The notes beneath the pieces were generated by a model. That model was not told the DNA's origin and ran no database searches. It worked only from the letters and a program-made list of their open reading frames with translations. A stretch of 64,000 nucleotides of DNA from Trochalopteron elliotii (taxonomy: Eukaryota > Chordata > Aves > Passeriformes > Leiothrichidae), in the NCBI GenBank assembly GCA_024734555.1, contig JANPWX010000480.1, forward strand, positions 1,699,580 through 1,763,579. The letters run 5' to 3'. Numbering within the stretch: the first letter of the stretch is position 1; the number at the start of each line of letters is the position of its first letter. Both the position numbers and the translations under genes were made by a program. This document shows, in pieces, positions 24,701 to 39,500 of this stretch.

Positions 24701-27468
24701 ATTCATTGCCACTGTGTTTCAGCACTGTCATTCTGCATGTCAGAAAAGCACTTTTATACCCCAGACCATCATCTACCAATTCCCAGGTCTCTCTCTGCTT
24801 GGTTCTCAAGTCTTTCAAATATTGTTATGAAACACTTTAGTCAGTGCAGCTTGCCAGACACCACTATATTCAAGTGGTGGGGTATTTTTTTGCTCTGAAG
24901 TGAAGAAAAATAAAGTTCTTTTCTGCCCCAGCAAAGAGAAAGACAGAGAAGACAAGTGCTTGTCCTGAGAAAGCCAACAATTTTCCAATCTAAATCACAT
25001 TTCAAGCAACCTCACACAATAGAAATTAATTGTCATGAAAATGGGAAATGAAGATTAGTCAATGATACAGCTAACATGTTAAAGGTGATAAAGATATTAA
25101 AAACATCATGACAGTTAAGATGCTTTGTTCTATCTCTCTGCTGTACTTTCTACAGCATTGGGGTGACATTTCCCAGCAGGAATTGCCCAGCAGTCAGAGC
25201 CAACAGGCTCAAATTCTGCCCTGTTACCCCTAACCTGAGGCAGGAGCTCACTCTGAGCAAATGCCAAACTTCTCCCACACTTCAACACCACAGGGCTCAG
25301 CTCAGCCCCTTGTCTTCATCTGAAAGCATCACATACCTGGTGCTCCTGCAAGGCCAGCTGAGCCCAAGGGTCCTGGTTTTCCCTTGATGCCAAAAGGACC
25401 TCCAGGGCCAGGAGGTCCCCTCAATCCAGGGACTCCAGAATATCCTGGACGACCCTGTTCACCTTTAACACCCAGCAGGCCTGGTCTGCCATCCAGCCCT
25501 GGGAACAGACAGATGGGAGGTTACAGAACAAATAAAGCAAAATTCACACTTTTAATTTAAAAGTGAGTTTTAATAAAAGCCTTTGAATTGCATTAGATTC
25601 TAACAGGAAATCAGCAAATCAGCATCTATGAGCAGCTCAGAGGAGTTGCATTATCTTAAAGTGATTGGAAAGAGGAAGGGTCTTTGAAAGAAAAACAGAT
25701 AGATATTCCCAGATAGAAGCAGAAGCAGTGCTTACCTTTTGGTCCTGGAAATCCAATATCCCCTGTAAGGCCTTTATCTCCTGGGAGTCCAGGTCTGCCA
25801 CGCTCCCCCAGGGCTCCACTCTCAGCACCAAATACATCTCCAGGTGATCCTTTTATTCCAGCTAAGCCTGAAGCTCCCATTTTCCCAGGCAAACCATCTG
25901 TTCCATCCAGTCCTGGAAGTCCTTGTGAGCCTTGGTCTCCTCGAGGTCCAGAGAAGCCTTAAAGAGAAGACCCACAAAAGTCCCTCAGGAGAAGTACAGA
26001 CTACTGCTTCCAACAGCATCTCGAATAAAATACACATTTTAAAAATTTCCATGGAAGAAGAACTTGTTTGAAAAGCTGCAAAATATTTCAGTACTGAATT
26101 AGAAACAATAATTGATGATAGGAAGTGATGAAACTTTTGAAAGTTTTTGGGGTTTTTTTTCAAGAAAAGAATTCTGTAGAAGTGTGGAGGAGCTGCAGCT
26201 ATATAAAGCATTCCAAGCTTGGTTTCACTAGATGGCAAGTTAAGCAAAAGGCCCAAACCCCTAACTCTCATCACCTTTGCTTCCTGCTCTTTCTTTACAC
26301 AATCATCAGAAATCCCCCTGGCTAAAATGAGTCCAAACACTGCACACAGTGTGCCTTTACCAGAGTAACACAGGGCTTAAAATAAGGGTTACACTAAACT
26401 TGTGGTTAACCCAGACTGGAAGAAATGGTCCCTGGAGAAACAAACTGTTGACTCTCCTTTCTCCCAGTGGTGATAAAGTATTATATGCAGGTGATAAACA
26501 TCCTGAATATTTCCTTGGTTTTCTCCCAAGCTGCAATCCCTTGCATTTGCAAGGAGCACAGTGGAACACTCAATGGAGCCTCATGAGGCAGAAGTGGCCA
26601 AGGAGGTCAGATGACTCTTCTGATAAAGTATTGCTCACATTGATCAGACAATGAAAAGAACTCCAGCAACTTCCCTCTTACCAGGTTCCCCTTGCAAGCC
26701 TATTATTCCTGGAGACCCTGGCTGTCCTTTAGACCCATGTAACCCAGGCTGGCCTGGAATGCCAGAAAAGCCTTTGCTGCCTTTGGGACCTGAGAGTAAA
26801 AACATATTAATTAATAATATCAACAAACAAATAGAAGAAGACAAAAACAAAGCACAAGAAAACAGGATCAAATCTTTTCTGCAAAGCTGGTGCTGGTTAC
26901 ACAATTTAAGCTAAATAGAGTCTCAAAGCTCTGGCTGGTCATGAGCTACATAAACACAGGAGCAGAGGGTTTGTGTTCAAGGCTGCATGAAGGCTAAAAA
27001 ATGGTGCAGTCAAGATGATCCTCCATGGGATTTAGGCATAGTCACTTTGGGAAAAAAAAAAAAAAAGGGCATTTTTCTGGCAGTTAACCCTCTGGAATAA
27101 CTCTCACTTGGAGGAGGATTAATTAGGAGGAATTATGTTCCTTGAGGAAGAAGTGCTGCTTGGCAGTCAGCCCGTGCATTACATCACATCACCTTATGTC
27201 CCTACCTGGCAGACCTGGAAATCCAGGGTTCCCTGGGGGCCCATATGCTCCAGGAACTATGCAGGGCAAGGTGATACCTACAACAAAGAAACACTGAGGC
27301 TGAGTGTTGTAAGCAGATGTTATATTACTGGCTTTCCACAAATATTAAAAATGAATGCTATATGTATAATGTTAGAAAACTTTGCTGTATGAATACAGTT
27401 ACTTTTATTTCTGCTCTCAACAAGACTTAGAAATAGTAGTGTGATATATATGTGTATATATATGTGTA

Positions 27469-27507
<39 letters not shown>

Positions 27508-30500
27508 CTTGGACTATAGCATGGTATGTAGAATGCTTTTTGTTCATGTAGCTAACTCAGAAGAATGGTGAAGACAATCAGGAAATCCCCCACATTCTTG
27601 GACTATCTGGATGAAGATAATGGTGACAGACACCACAACTCCAAAGGAAGAATTTATTGATCCTCTGTTATCAGGGAGTGGGATGACAGGATGGAGCCAC
27701 AAGGAGAGCTAAAAATGTGATCTGTTTGCTGAATGTGATCCATTCAGCTTGAGTATTTATTGTTTATTACCTGTATCCTCCTGAAGATGAAAACTTGAGA
27801 AAGCTGTGCCTGCTATGTGATGCCTGGTGAGCCCACAAACGAATCTCAATTAATGTGAAGAGCAGTCTTTAGCCTAATGCAATCTTCTGGCCTGGCCACA
27901 GGCACAGCAGTAAATTGAGTACCATTGGACTTGCAGCTTTACCCTTTTAAAGTGAGAGCAGAGCCAGCAAGACCTACCTGGAGGGCCTGGAAGACCTGGC
28001 TGTCCTGGAAATCCATCTATTCCAGTGTCACCTGGTGCTCCACGAACTCCACTGGGACCTGGGTACCCAATGCCAGGAGAACCAGGTTCTCCTCGATGGC
28101 CCTTGGAGCCAGGTAATCCTGGCAGACCTTTTTCACCTGGGAAACCCAGTCCACCATCACCCTGTGCACAGCAAAGACAATTACAGCTGAAAAATCAAAG
28201 GGATGCAGAAAGAATATCCACCACTCTCATTTTAAAAAGTGTGTAAGAATTTGGAAGGTTCAGGTGAGCCTGAAAAGATATATAGAAACCACTATAAATT
28301 ATCCATCTTCATTTTAAAATGCAGCAAAACTTAGTGACTATTACAAAGAATATTTTATGTTGCATTTGCCAAAATGCAACTATTACAGATTCTGAAAGGC
28401 ATTTACTTTCTTTTTCATTGATAAGGTTCTGGTGTGATATTTTTATTTCAAGATTTCACTCATAATTATGCCTACAATGACTTTTGTCTTTTAGGACTCA
28501 ACATAGAACAGCATTAGGGTCTACTGAAGTTTATCTTTTGATAGAGGTGTTAGGAATGCTAATTATCAATCCTTACCAAGACAAATCTCTGCTCAGGGAC
28601 TGTGAGCTTTTCACGCATTTGAGGATTTATCACAGGGCTCACTAATTTGCCAGGCCTGGCTGTTTTCTCTGTTCATTATCCCAGCTCTGGAGCAGTGCTG
28701 GTGAGTTAATCTGAACTTACAGGAGGGCCTGGTGGTCCTGGCAGTCCTGGCAGCCCATCCCTGCCCGGGGTCCCTGGGGTCCCTGCAGCTCCTCTGGGCG
28801 CTGTCACACCACGGTCCCCACGAGCTCCTTTGACTGTGCCATAGGATGGATCCCCCTTTTCTCCCTTAGGGCCTGGGAGTCCTTGCTGGCCAGCTGAAGC
28901 CTGCAGATAGATAGAGATAAAGAAGAGATAAAGCAAAGGAATGTGTAGAGAAAAGGCTTTGCTTCTTAAAAATGTCATATGAGGACTGGACACAACGACC
29001 AGATCAGAAAGAATCTCCAGAGGGTTTCCTATTGTGAATCTCCAGAGGGTTTTCTACTGTATACACTGACTTGGGAGGGGGAAAAAGAGTTTCTGTTTGT
29101 TTGTTTTCAGCTGTTTCTACTGTCCCTACAGCTCCACAGCAGCAAGCCAAATCTTGGTAATAGTGACAGCAACCATTCATGGCATCTGGGAACATTACAT
29201 CACTCATGACATAATGAGACCCAAGTAATGAATCTTCTTCCCTATTGCTTGGTGTGCTGCACTCACTGACACCAATAAATACACTCTGAAGACAAAAGAC
29301 CAGTAGTGTCTTTATGGACTACGATTTTCAAAAGTAAATATTCACAATGAGCAATGCTCAGCACTTTGGGAAATCCTATTTGTTCTGGTTGCTGTTTGAT
29401 ATAAAACCAGAGCTCAACCCTCATTAATGTATGGAGCATACAGCAGTTAGGAAGCAGACTCCATCTGTGGTGCACAGTTTTTATAGCTAGGAGCAGTGAT
29501 GTGGAAAGATCTCCCTGTTTGATTTTTCAGATCTTCTCTCCATGCATGTGTGCAACTGCTTCCCCAGCCAGCCCTCACTTAGGAAGAGCCCTGGGGCTAA
29601 TCCATGTGTGTCTACTTCCAAGAAATCCTGGCATGAGTAACTCTTACTGCTTTTCTCTTGACTGATTAATGTGCAGTTCTGAGAATTTAAGAACCATTTG
29701 TTCTCCCCTTTTTATAGCTGATAGTATCTCTCCTGTCAGTTTCTTTACACAGATCAGTTTCTGGGTTGTTTGTTTTTTTTAAATCCAAACGAATAGAAGC
29801 AATTATGAAGAAAAACTGGAATTGCACGTGGCCACTCCTGTATTTGAACAGAACCAAGAGAAACTCCTGCTGCCTTACCGGGGGGCCTCGCAGTCCTGGG
29901 GCTCCCACAGAGCCAGGCTCTCCACCAAGGCCCTTGGCACCAGGGACACCAGGGCTTCCTGCTGCACCTGGGGGACCTGAGATGCCTTTGGGACCAGCTC
30001 TTGTAACTCCTCCATCACAGGCACAATCACCTGCCTCTCCTGGAAAAGAGTTTCATTGAGTTTCATTTGGATAAAGACCCTTTTCAGCTTGCAAGAACTC
30101 CAAAAGCAGCATTTGATTCAATTAGGACAAAGCCATTCTCATATAAATTGAATTTATGCCTCCTCTGCTCAGGTGATGTGAGTGCCAGGCAAGTGGAGCT
30201 CAGGTTTTCTCCAGTTTAATTCCCATTCAATGCCCATCACCAAATAACCACGTGCAGCATGAATCTCAGCACTTCTAGACCTCTCCCCAAAGGTTTAAAC
30301 TTTCCCAAACAGATGAGTTTAGAGGAGTTTTAGGGAGGTCTTGTGCTTTTTTTAAGAGATAATTATCAGAGAAAACAAATCCATATTCCCCCTCACAGTA
30401 GGTTACAATGACCCCCTGAATTGTTACTGCCCATGGACCAAGCACAGTGATATCTGTGTCATCATGGCTTTGGCTGCTGGTTCTGTCACACACACTGAGA

Positions 30501-33500
30501 CCCAAATTCTCACAATTTTTAGCACAGAGGAGAATAAAATTAGGTTTTTCTATCATTTACAGCCTCTATTGCAAAAAAGCAGTGAGCAAGATTTTATTTC
30601 TAAGTCTCATGGCTTTAAAGTATAACTTACTTAGCTAATTTTCTGGATCTGGTATGTTTATCAGCTTATTCTCCTGAGCAGAGTAAGAAGAAGAGAATTT
30701 TACTGACACTGCTGGGCACAAGCCTCTCTAAATTGCAAAGGCTGTCGGCTCCTTCAACCCCTCTTGTGATTTGTCATAAAGACACTTATAATTCATCCCT
30801 TAGGATATTAACCATGTGTAAATATCTTTCAGACTGCTGAAAAGCTCTCTCCAAACAAGAGTCAGTTACCTTTGTAGCCCTTTGGACCCAAAGCTCCTGG
30901 CAGCCCTCTTGGCCCAGGCTCCCCCGGGGCCCCAGTCCTTCCATTTAGGATTATCACTGGGAAGAATGAAGGGCCTATATGCAGAAAGAAGGCAGGAAAA
31001 GCCATGAGAAGGTTGATCTCCAGCTCATTACTGACTTACAAAAGCAGTGATGCAACTGGCACCAGATGAAACTGCACCTGTGGGTGTAACACAAGGAGAT
31101 GGATCTTTGCTGGCACCACTCATGGGCTGCAGTTCTCTGCCACATTTCCTTCTAGCTCCTCACACAGAAAAGCAAAATTCTCACAATATGGATGCAACAG
31201 AGTTTCATTCCTCTGCTCTGACCAAAGAACTCGCCAAACTGTGGGCAGGTAGTGTAAAAAAGGGCAAATGTCTTTCATTCAGTGGTGGCAGCTCAGCAAA
31301 GATACTAAAGGGAGAAAGGGTTAAGGGGACTTTCCCTGTCCCTCCCTTCATCACTGCAGGATTGTTGTCTACATCTCTTTATATGCTGAATAGAATGAAA
31401 CATAAGCTGATGGAAAGAGCAGCAGAAAGCAATCAAACATAATCTAAACCTGCAGTGTCTGAAAGCCCTTCCCCTGTGTGCCAGCAGGAGATGGAGTGCT
31501 GACCAGCCCAGTCTGATGCTCCATGGAAACAAACTGCAGCCATCAGCTAAACACAGCCACAGCAGCTTTACAGAGTCTGCAGAAAAGTGAGCCACACTGG
31601 ACTAGCAAACAGTTATTGATAAGAGAACACTCATTTCTTCTCCACAGAAAACCATTTTATCAGACCACGCTCACTGTCATCACTGGAGGGTCTCCTATTC
31701 TGAAGGGCTGGCTCTCAAAAAAAAAAAAAAACCCAGCTTATGGCAGAATGGTAAAATACAGTTTTGTAAACTCAACCCTGATCCTGTAATACTCAATTCC
31801 TGAGGAAAAAAAAAACAGTGCACAGTTAATTTAATCAGGACATCCATACAAATGAACATGTAAAAACAAAATCCCATTTTCTTAGGTCTGGAAACTGTCT
31901 CTTCAGGCATCCAATCTAACTCCTAGTACCCAAACCACCTGCTCACATTTACCTCAGGTGATCATAAGGTCATGGTCTGTTCTTTATCTCAGAGAACAGG
32001 AGACTAGCCTAGACCTTCAAAGTCCTTTGTGTCATAAATTGTATCTACACAACTTTGTGCTTCAGTCTCTCTAATTAACAATTAGGTCTATTGTCTCACT
32101 TTATAGCAGTGTTTACTGATATATAAAAGTTTGTGAGCTCCAATCACAATGAGGTGTCAGTCAAATATTTACAATTTACAGATGAATAATCCTTGCTAGC
32201 AAAGAACTAAATATATAAATGATTATTTATCCTATTTCACTCTGAATCCAATACAAAAAGAGATGTGAAAATTCTACATACGTGGTGCACCAGGCAATCC
32301 TGGTGCTCCTGGCAGACCAGGTAATCCACCTCTGCCAGGAGGGCCTGGTATTCCAATTGTTGCTCTTCCTGGTTCTCCCACTTCACCCTTCAGTCCTGGA
32401 ATACCTGGAGACCCTCCAGGGCCCATTCCATCTAGACAACAATGACACAATGAGCACCTCTCCATCAGAAAACACAATGAAGTATTTTTAATGTTAAGAT
32501 AATTACCATTGTACCCTGAACTGCAATCATGCTAGGACAGAACAACTCATAATTTTAAACCAAGAAAAAAGTACTAGTTGGAGGGACTAACTGGCTCCCA
32601 TTTACACACTCCTTTGGTCCAAAAAATTTCACAGCACTGCATTTAAGTGATCAATCAGACAATACAATTAACTGTGTAAGACTGAGGGGGGCTTATTTTC
32701 TGATTTTCTTGGTAGTTGCTAGTCTCTGAATTATTGCAGGCCAGAATTTTCCAGATGACATTCAAGTGACACAAAAACTTTTCAGTGAGATCTTGGATGG
32801 GACAAATAGGTTGCACCCCCAGTGGGTTTATCAAGCCAATCTGTTAGCTCTTTATCACAAATATAAAAAGTCATTAAAAAATTTCAGAAACATCCATTAT
32901 AATTTAAAAGGTAGGAAAAGTTCTTCCAATGAGCACATCCAAAATGGAAATCAAAGCACAGCCTCCTGTGTACACTGCCACACTGAATATTCACATGTGA
33001 ATTATTGCAATAATTGTGGCACTAATTCTGCTCCCACCCAAGCCAACACAATTGACTTCCCCATGTCATCCCTGCCTCCTATTTCTCATAGAGCAGCCTG
33101 CAAATCAGCCAGCTGAAGGAGAGGCTTGCTCCAACACCAGAAACTTCTGCACAAACCCCCCAGCAAACAGCCTGCCCTGAGCCCTGGGAGCAGCTGCTTT
33201 ACCTCTCTCCAGACCTGGAAACCCTGGAGCCCCTGGAAGGCCTGGCAAACCAATGATCCCTTCATCCCCTGGAGGACCAGGTATTCCTGGGCTTCCAGGG
33301 TCACCTGGGGCACCTGTGAGAGAAAGAGGAAAACAAGGAAGAAAATCTCATCAGGATTTCTGCTGAATTACTGTGGTGGCCACTGATCTCAGAGATAGCA
33401 AAGGCTGCCCAAGCTGTGAGCAGGAAGCCTGTTAGTCAAAGTTAATAATACTGGGAAAAATTCCTCCTGAGCTGTTACAGAGCTTGTTTCAAACTTGACT

Positions 33501-36500
33501 ACATGTGAAGGAGAAAGAACAGGAGAGACCACGAAAATTGTCCCCTTACCTTTATGGCTTCAGAGACTGTTCCCATGCAGGCCTCAGTCAGCTGTGGCAT
33601 TGATTAAGCTCATTTTCCTCAACAATATTTATACCACATTGGACAACAAATAACAGCAGAATGACATTTAGAGCACCCTTTACCAGAAAGCCTCTTTCCC
33701 TTGGTACACTGAAGGTACTAAGACAGACAGAAGTGTGTCTAGAGAGCAGACACAACACTTGCCTGTGCTCACACACAGTCTGTGTTCCAGGCAAGACATT
33801 TCATTCTGCCTTGAAACACATCTCTCTGCAATGTGGGGATGAATGGCTTTCTTTAAATTCTGAAGTTATAAACAAAGACCTAAACATATGTGTAGCCAAA
33901 CAACACAGTAATAAAGAGAAAATAACAAGGGATGGATTAGACCCAATATACAATGTGGAAAAATGGTATAATACAGAAGAAAGATAGAGAGATAAATGGT
34001 AATGGGAAAGATAATGGTAAAATACAGAGAAAGGAAGTTGGATCAGAAAAAGTGTTTTAGATGAGCTCCAAAATGAAATGGAAATGTGTACCTGAAATGA
34101 CTACACCTTCCCTGTCAACGATGACAGGAGGACCCGGGGGGCCGATGTCACCTAATTCACCCTGTAAAGAAAACAGATTTGTACCACACTCAGATGGCAG
34201 ATGGAGAGGAGGCTGCTTGGCAGGAAGCAGACTGCACTATGGTACCAATGTCTGCAGCCATTCACTGAGTGACCAGCACTCTTTGTCTTGTTGAGGGATT
34301 CACTTTATTCTGCTATTCATAATCATCTGCTGTCCTTAGATCGTTGCTGTCTGATGAAACTGATGGCTGCTTCAGATAAGGTGGCTGCTGCTATCCAGCT
34401 ATCCTCTGAAGGTCTCCAATTACCTCAACAGGAAGCACAGACATGTATATACAATGTCTACTGGAGACCAGTTATGTCAGCACACTGCCCAGTATCAGGT
34501 GGATAATATCTGTTCACTTGGTGGTAAAAGCTGCTATGAGCTATCTCGTTTTTAACAGCTTTCATCACTGCAGCTATCTGTTGCCTTGGAATACTGAATT
34601 TCAATAATAGAAGCTTGCAGAAAAATGGATTCCTTCATAAAATCATCCAGGTAGAACAAGCAAGTTGTAACAAACTGCAGTGTCATTCCTTCCTCTCACT
34701 GACACTCTCAAGCAGTATCAGATCCTCTTTGAAATTGCATGCACAAAATTAGACTGTCATCCAAATTACCACCATATTTATCATATAAAAACCATGCAGT
34801 GAGCCAAGGCAGTGCACACTTTGTTGCTTCTTCCAGTAACACTTCTCTGAGCAGAAACATCTACTTTTTCCATGTACTCAGCACAAAAAAATCCCTTCAG
34901 TACTTGCATTTTACGAGTCTGCAATCTTGATGGCAGCTCACTGTTTTCACACCAAACTACTATCATTTTCCACTCAGTTTCCAGCTGTTTGACTGCCCAA
35001 ATTGTAGGATACCCAGAAAATGTCTGCTGTGCATCACCTATATCTAGTACAAGAAATTGATCACGTTCTCAGGCTTGTCCATACTTGCAGATTTGTGATC
35101 CAAGACTTCAGATTGCCTTGGCAACTCAATTATCTTAACATTGACTTACTTCCATCTAATCTTGCCTCAATGGTCCAATAAATAAGGCATTGGTGTAAGG
35201 ATATAGGAGACCAGAAAGGCTATATCTACAATTCTAAGGCATGAAGTTCAATGATTAACACTGAAAAATTATTAAAATACCTGAGCATTCATGGCTCATC
35301 AACCACTCATTTTTATGCTTAACAATAAAGTGAATGAGGAACCGAAACATACTGCAAATGACAGTGATAAAGGAGCAAACAGGAGGTTTGATTGGAGCAA
35401 TGATAGTTATTTATTCATGCAAATACCTTAAAAAACCCCACTGTTTTAGTGAGAAGTTACCTTCATGCCTTCAACTCCATCCAGTCCTGGATAGCCTGGA
35501 ACACCTGGATGGCCCTGCAAAATTCCGTAAGAAAACAATGATACACAATGAGACAATAAGTGGCATTATTGTTTAGTTGAGACATCTGCAGAGCCTGGAC
35601 TCAAATCACAAACCAAATTCTTTGGTCCTACCAAACATTGGAAGAAGAATTAAAGAAGAGAAAAGTGATGGCATCAATCTCTCAGCACTCACAAAACACC
35701 AGAGCTCCTCCAGGCCTCCTTGTGCTGTGAAGATGGTGAGAACTCGTGAGCAGGCTGAACACCAAGGAGTTCTCACAGAACTCTAGAAATGCTTGCAGAA
35801 TGAAGAGTCTAAAACATTCTTTTCCTTGTCCCACATGTTTTGCCCCCACTGTTTTCCCCTTCTAAAAAATTACTGGCATCAAAACGTTTAAAGTAACACT
35901 GGGAGATGCAGGACCTACTTTTTTTTGTGGACTTCCTACTTAGCTTGACTATTTCAATAAGGCAGGTGTATTTATCCATCAGAGAACATGAAGGAACAAT
36001 ATAAGGAAGCCAGTAGATCTTAGAAATTACAGATTTCTTCTGTAACTCTTAAGTCCAGTAAAAAATAAAAGAAATTTCACCTTTCTCCCTGGAATTCCTT
36101 CAGATCCATCCAGTCCCAAAAGACCCTAGAACATCAAAGACATAAACTTTTAGAGGCTTCATCTCAGCTTGATCAGGCTTCAAATACCTCAGCATCAAAG
36201 AATTAAAAGTTAAAATTTTCAAAAGGAGAAGCTACCACTGCTCTTCTTATCTCTCAACTATTAACAATTACAACGTAAAGAATTTAACAAAATAACTGAT
36301 AAAAGCAGGCTTATCTTATTTAATTGTTTTTCTAATTGGCAGTTCAAGTTAAGGAAGTCATGGTGTCTCACCTTACTGGAAATTTAGGTGTTACTTTGTA
36401 ATGACAAAACCTATAAATCTCAGTGTGGTCAGGACTTTCTATTGGACAATTTATTCACACACAGAACAAAATGTCTTGGTCTCCTTGTTGTATAGGAGCA

Positions 36501-39500
36501 CATCACTGCCGGGAATGTGTCTGTTGATGAAAAACCCACTTCATGTGTTTGAGAACAGGCATTTAAAGACTTGGTGAAGTTACCTACCCTGCCACCTGGT
36601 AGGCCAGGTACTCCTTTCTCTCCTTTTTCTCCAACACCTCCAAAGCCCTGAGGAAACAAGTTGACATTAAATCTCTGTGATCTGTTTGGAACTGAATAGC
36701 ACATCCCTAAGCAAAGGCAACACAAACACATTTATTTTTACAAACAGTACAATACTGAGACAAAGAGAACTGACAGTTTCTGCTGGGACTACTTTGTCTC
36801 AGAAAGAAAAGCTTCTACCCACCAGACTTGGCAGTATGTGCAGTACAGTACCTGTTTTATTCCCCAAGACTTCTATCCATTTAAACCAAGGCATATATTT
36901 CAGTAGCAAAGTGACCCCACGTTAAAGACAGCAAAGACCAGCCAATGCTACTCTGTATTCTATTCTACATTGAGAAATTATTTAAACTCTCATTTCCTAA
37001 CAGCAGCAGCTCAAGGGAATGCTCAGAGCACACTTTTCCCTTCCAAAGCCCAAGAATGACACAAAACCAGCATTTTCATGCTCAACATTTGGAAATGCTT
37101 GGTGGTTTTCCCAGTCAGCATGAAGTATCAAATCCAGAGACAGAACACCAGGATTTAATTTCAGCATGGGTTACAGTAGTTAAGCAATTTCCAGCCTTCA
37201 GTCTTAAAATATCTTAACGGTTGTGGCTGAGTTTGAACATATGCTCAATTTCAGCAGTGTCAATGGGTCTCTTGTGATGCACAAAGCCAAGCATGCTCAT
37301 GATGGAACATGTCCAGAAAGGCTAATAACAAACTGTGCTGCATGTACAGGTTTTTGTTGCACGTATTTCTCCCAAGAACATCTGTACACTGAAGAAACTG
37401 GCAAACAATTTATCTTATTAGTCAGAAGTTCCCGAAAATATTTATTCCCTAAACTTATTGAAACAACCTCTGTTTACAAAAAGTTTTAAGCTGGGAAATA
37501 GTTCCCTGGAAGTCAGGGGTAAATTGTTTTTCTTAATTCATATAGAGAAGATCCTACATCTTGCTGAGTTGATGAGCATTAATATTAAACAGTCCATTTT
37601 AACTGGGTGTATATGGATATAGAGAAACATCTGCATGTGCTTTACAGCTTGAAAGCAAAATAACAAAAGGCACGTTTAGATATAATAAAAGGGAAAAAAA
37701 CTGAAGTTTTTAAAAATGTCTGTGGGACAATGAACACTGCCATCAAGTGGCCATGCCATGGGGAGAGCTCTGTGCAGGTCTCTGCAAACAGCAGGCTGCA
37801 GGTACTGAAATCTGGGCAGCTGTGGTAGGACAGCATTATTAACTATCAGATTACAGAAACACTCTTCAAAAAGCCTTGTGAATATTTTTATCAGATTTTC
37901 AAAGTTCTCTGGTGCCTAGAAACTCCTGTAGAGGCCTTGTGAGCTGTTCAGAGGTTGCTGAACCATCTAACCCCTATTAGGCACATGTTAAGAACGTTCC
38001 TCTGTCCTCACCGGGATGCCAGGCAATCCTTGGCTCCCAGGGAATCCTTGTGGACCTGGCTCACCCTGCCAAGGGGAAAGAGACAAATAAAGAGACACAT
38101 TAAATCCATGTGCTTGTGAGAGCAAGACCTTGTCCTATCCACCTGCCATGCTCCTGACAGAAAGAGCATGGAGAGGGAGAGGGTTTGTAAACTGAATTTA
38201 CAGACCTTTTCTCCCTGCTTCCCTTTTGGAAATCCCATGAATTCCAGTATTCCAGTGGATGGTGGGGGACCTGGAGGCCCTGGCAGCCCTACATCACCCT
38301 GTAGACAAAAGAGGAAGATATTAACATAGCAGACCATGTTTGATTTTCTATGGAAATGGCCAACAAATCAGAAGAAAAAGCACTTCAGTTACATCTCAGC
38401 CATATAAATCTGTGTGCCTGAATGCTGGCATGGGACTTTGGTCATGGGAATCAAAAGATCAGATGGAAAATCAGGATGAACAAAATGCATCTGTTTCCAA
38501 AGCCTTGTGGATATAAAACATGGCAAGAAAAAAAAATAGGCTCAGCTATTGAAACAACTGGAAAACATTTCAGAAAAACTTTGGGGAGAAACATGAAAGA
38601 AAAGAAGGAACAAATTGAATTGTGGAAGGCAGAGAACCATTTTTAACATCAGCAGAATCAAGTCCCAGATTGAGAACTTGAAGAAGCCTCATTTTGCCTG
38701 TGTAAATTCTGACCCAGACTGCAGGACACCCTTTTAGGATAGGGAAAGTATAAATTACACACCAGTTGACCCAAAGAATGTAATGAAAGCCAGGAAGTCA
38801 TTGGAGTAATTCAATACAAGAGGTGATGGTCCAAAGAAACTGAAAAGTGGAGATTCAAAAGATGTCTGAGGACCTCAGGTCTTGATAACCATGAAAACAC
38901 TGGACTGACTTGAGATTTCCCCTTCTCCCTCTTTACCCAGAAAAGGCTCCCATCTTTTTTAGTGTGCCAGCAAATAAGGAAGCAGCAAGATTCTTTAGTA
39001 TTTGAATTGCCAGTCTGTCCCAGAGCAGAAAATAAAAAGGAAAAGAAGAAAATGCTAGAATCTAGCCATTTCCATAGAAAAATAATAATAATCTGGAGTA
39101 TTATTTCATGCTCTTTCCATAATAAAAGAAATTTCATTTACCTTTTCTCCTTTCTCTCCTTGAAAGCCTAATCCCATGTTACCCTAGGAGAGAAGAAAAC
39201 CATGGATGAATGAATAATAAAACAACAGCAACAACACCACCCCTATCATCTAAGCCCACAGCACTGTTAACCCCCCAAAAATTAGATGTAAAAAGAAAAT
39301 AGGAAAGGTAGCTACTTACTTTTGGACCTGGTGGCCCAGGGGGACCCACTGGACCCTAAATGTAAACAAGATCAAGATTTTATTCCTTTTGACTGAACTT
39401 TCCTTCCTCCAAAGCAAAAGCAAGACACATGCTCTCAAGTCTTCACATCTCTAATAGCACAGTTCTTTGGGAACGTTGTTAATTAACAGAAAACTTAAAT

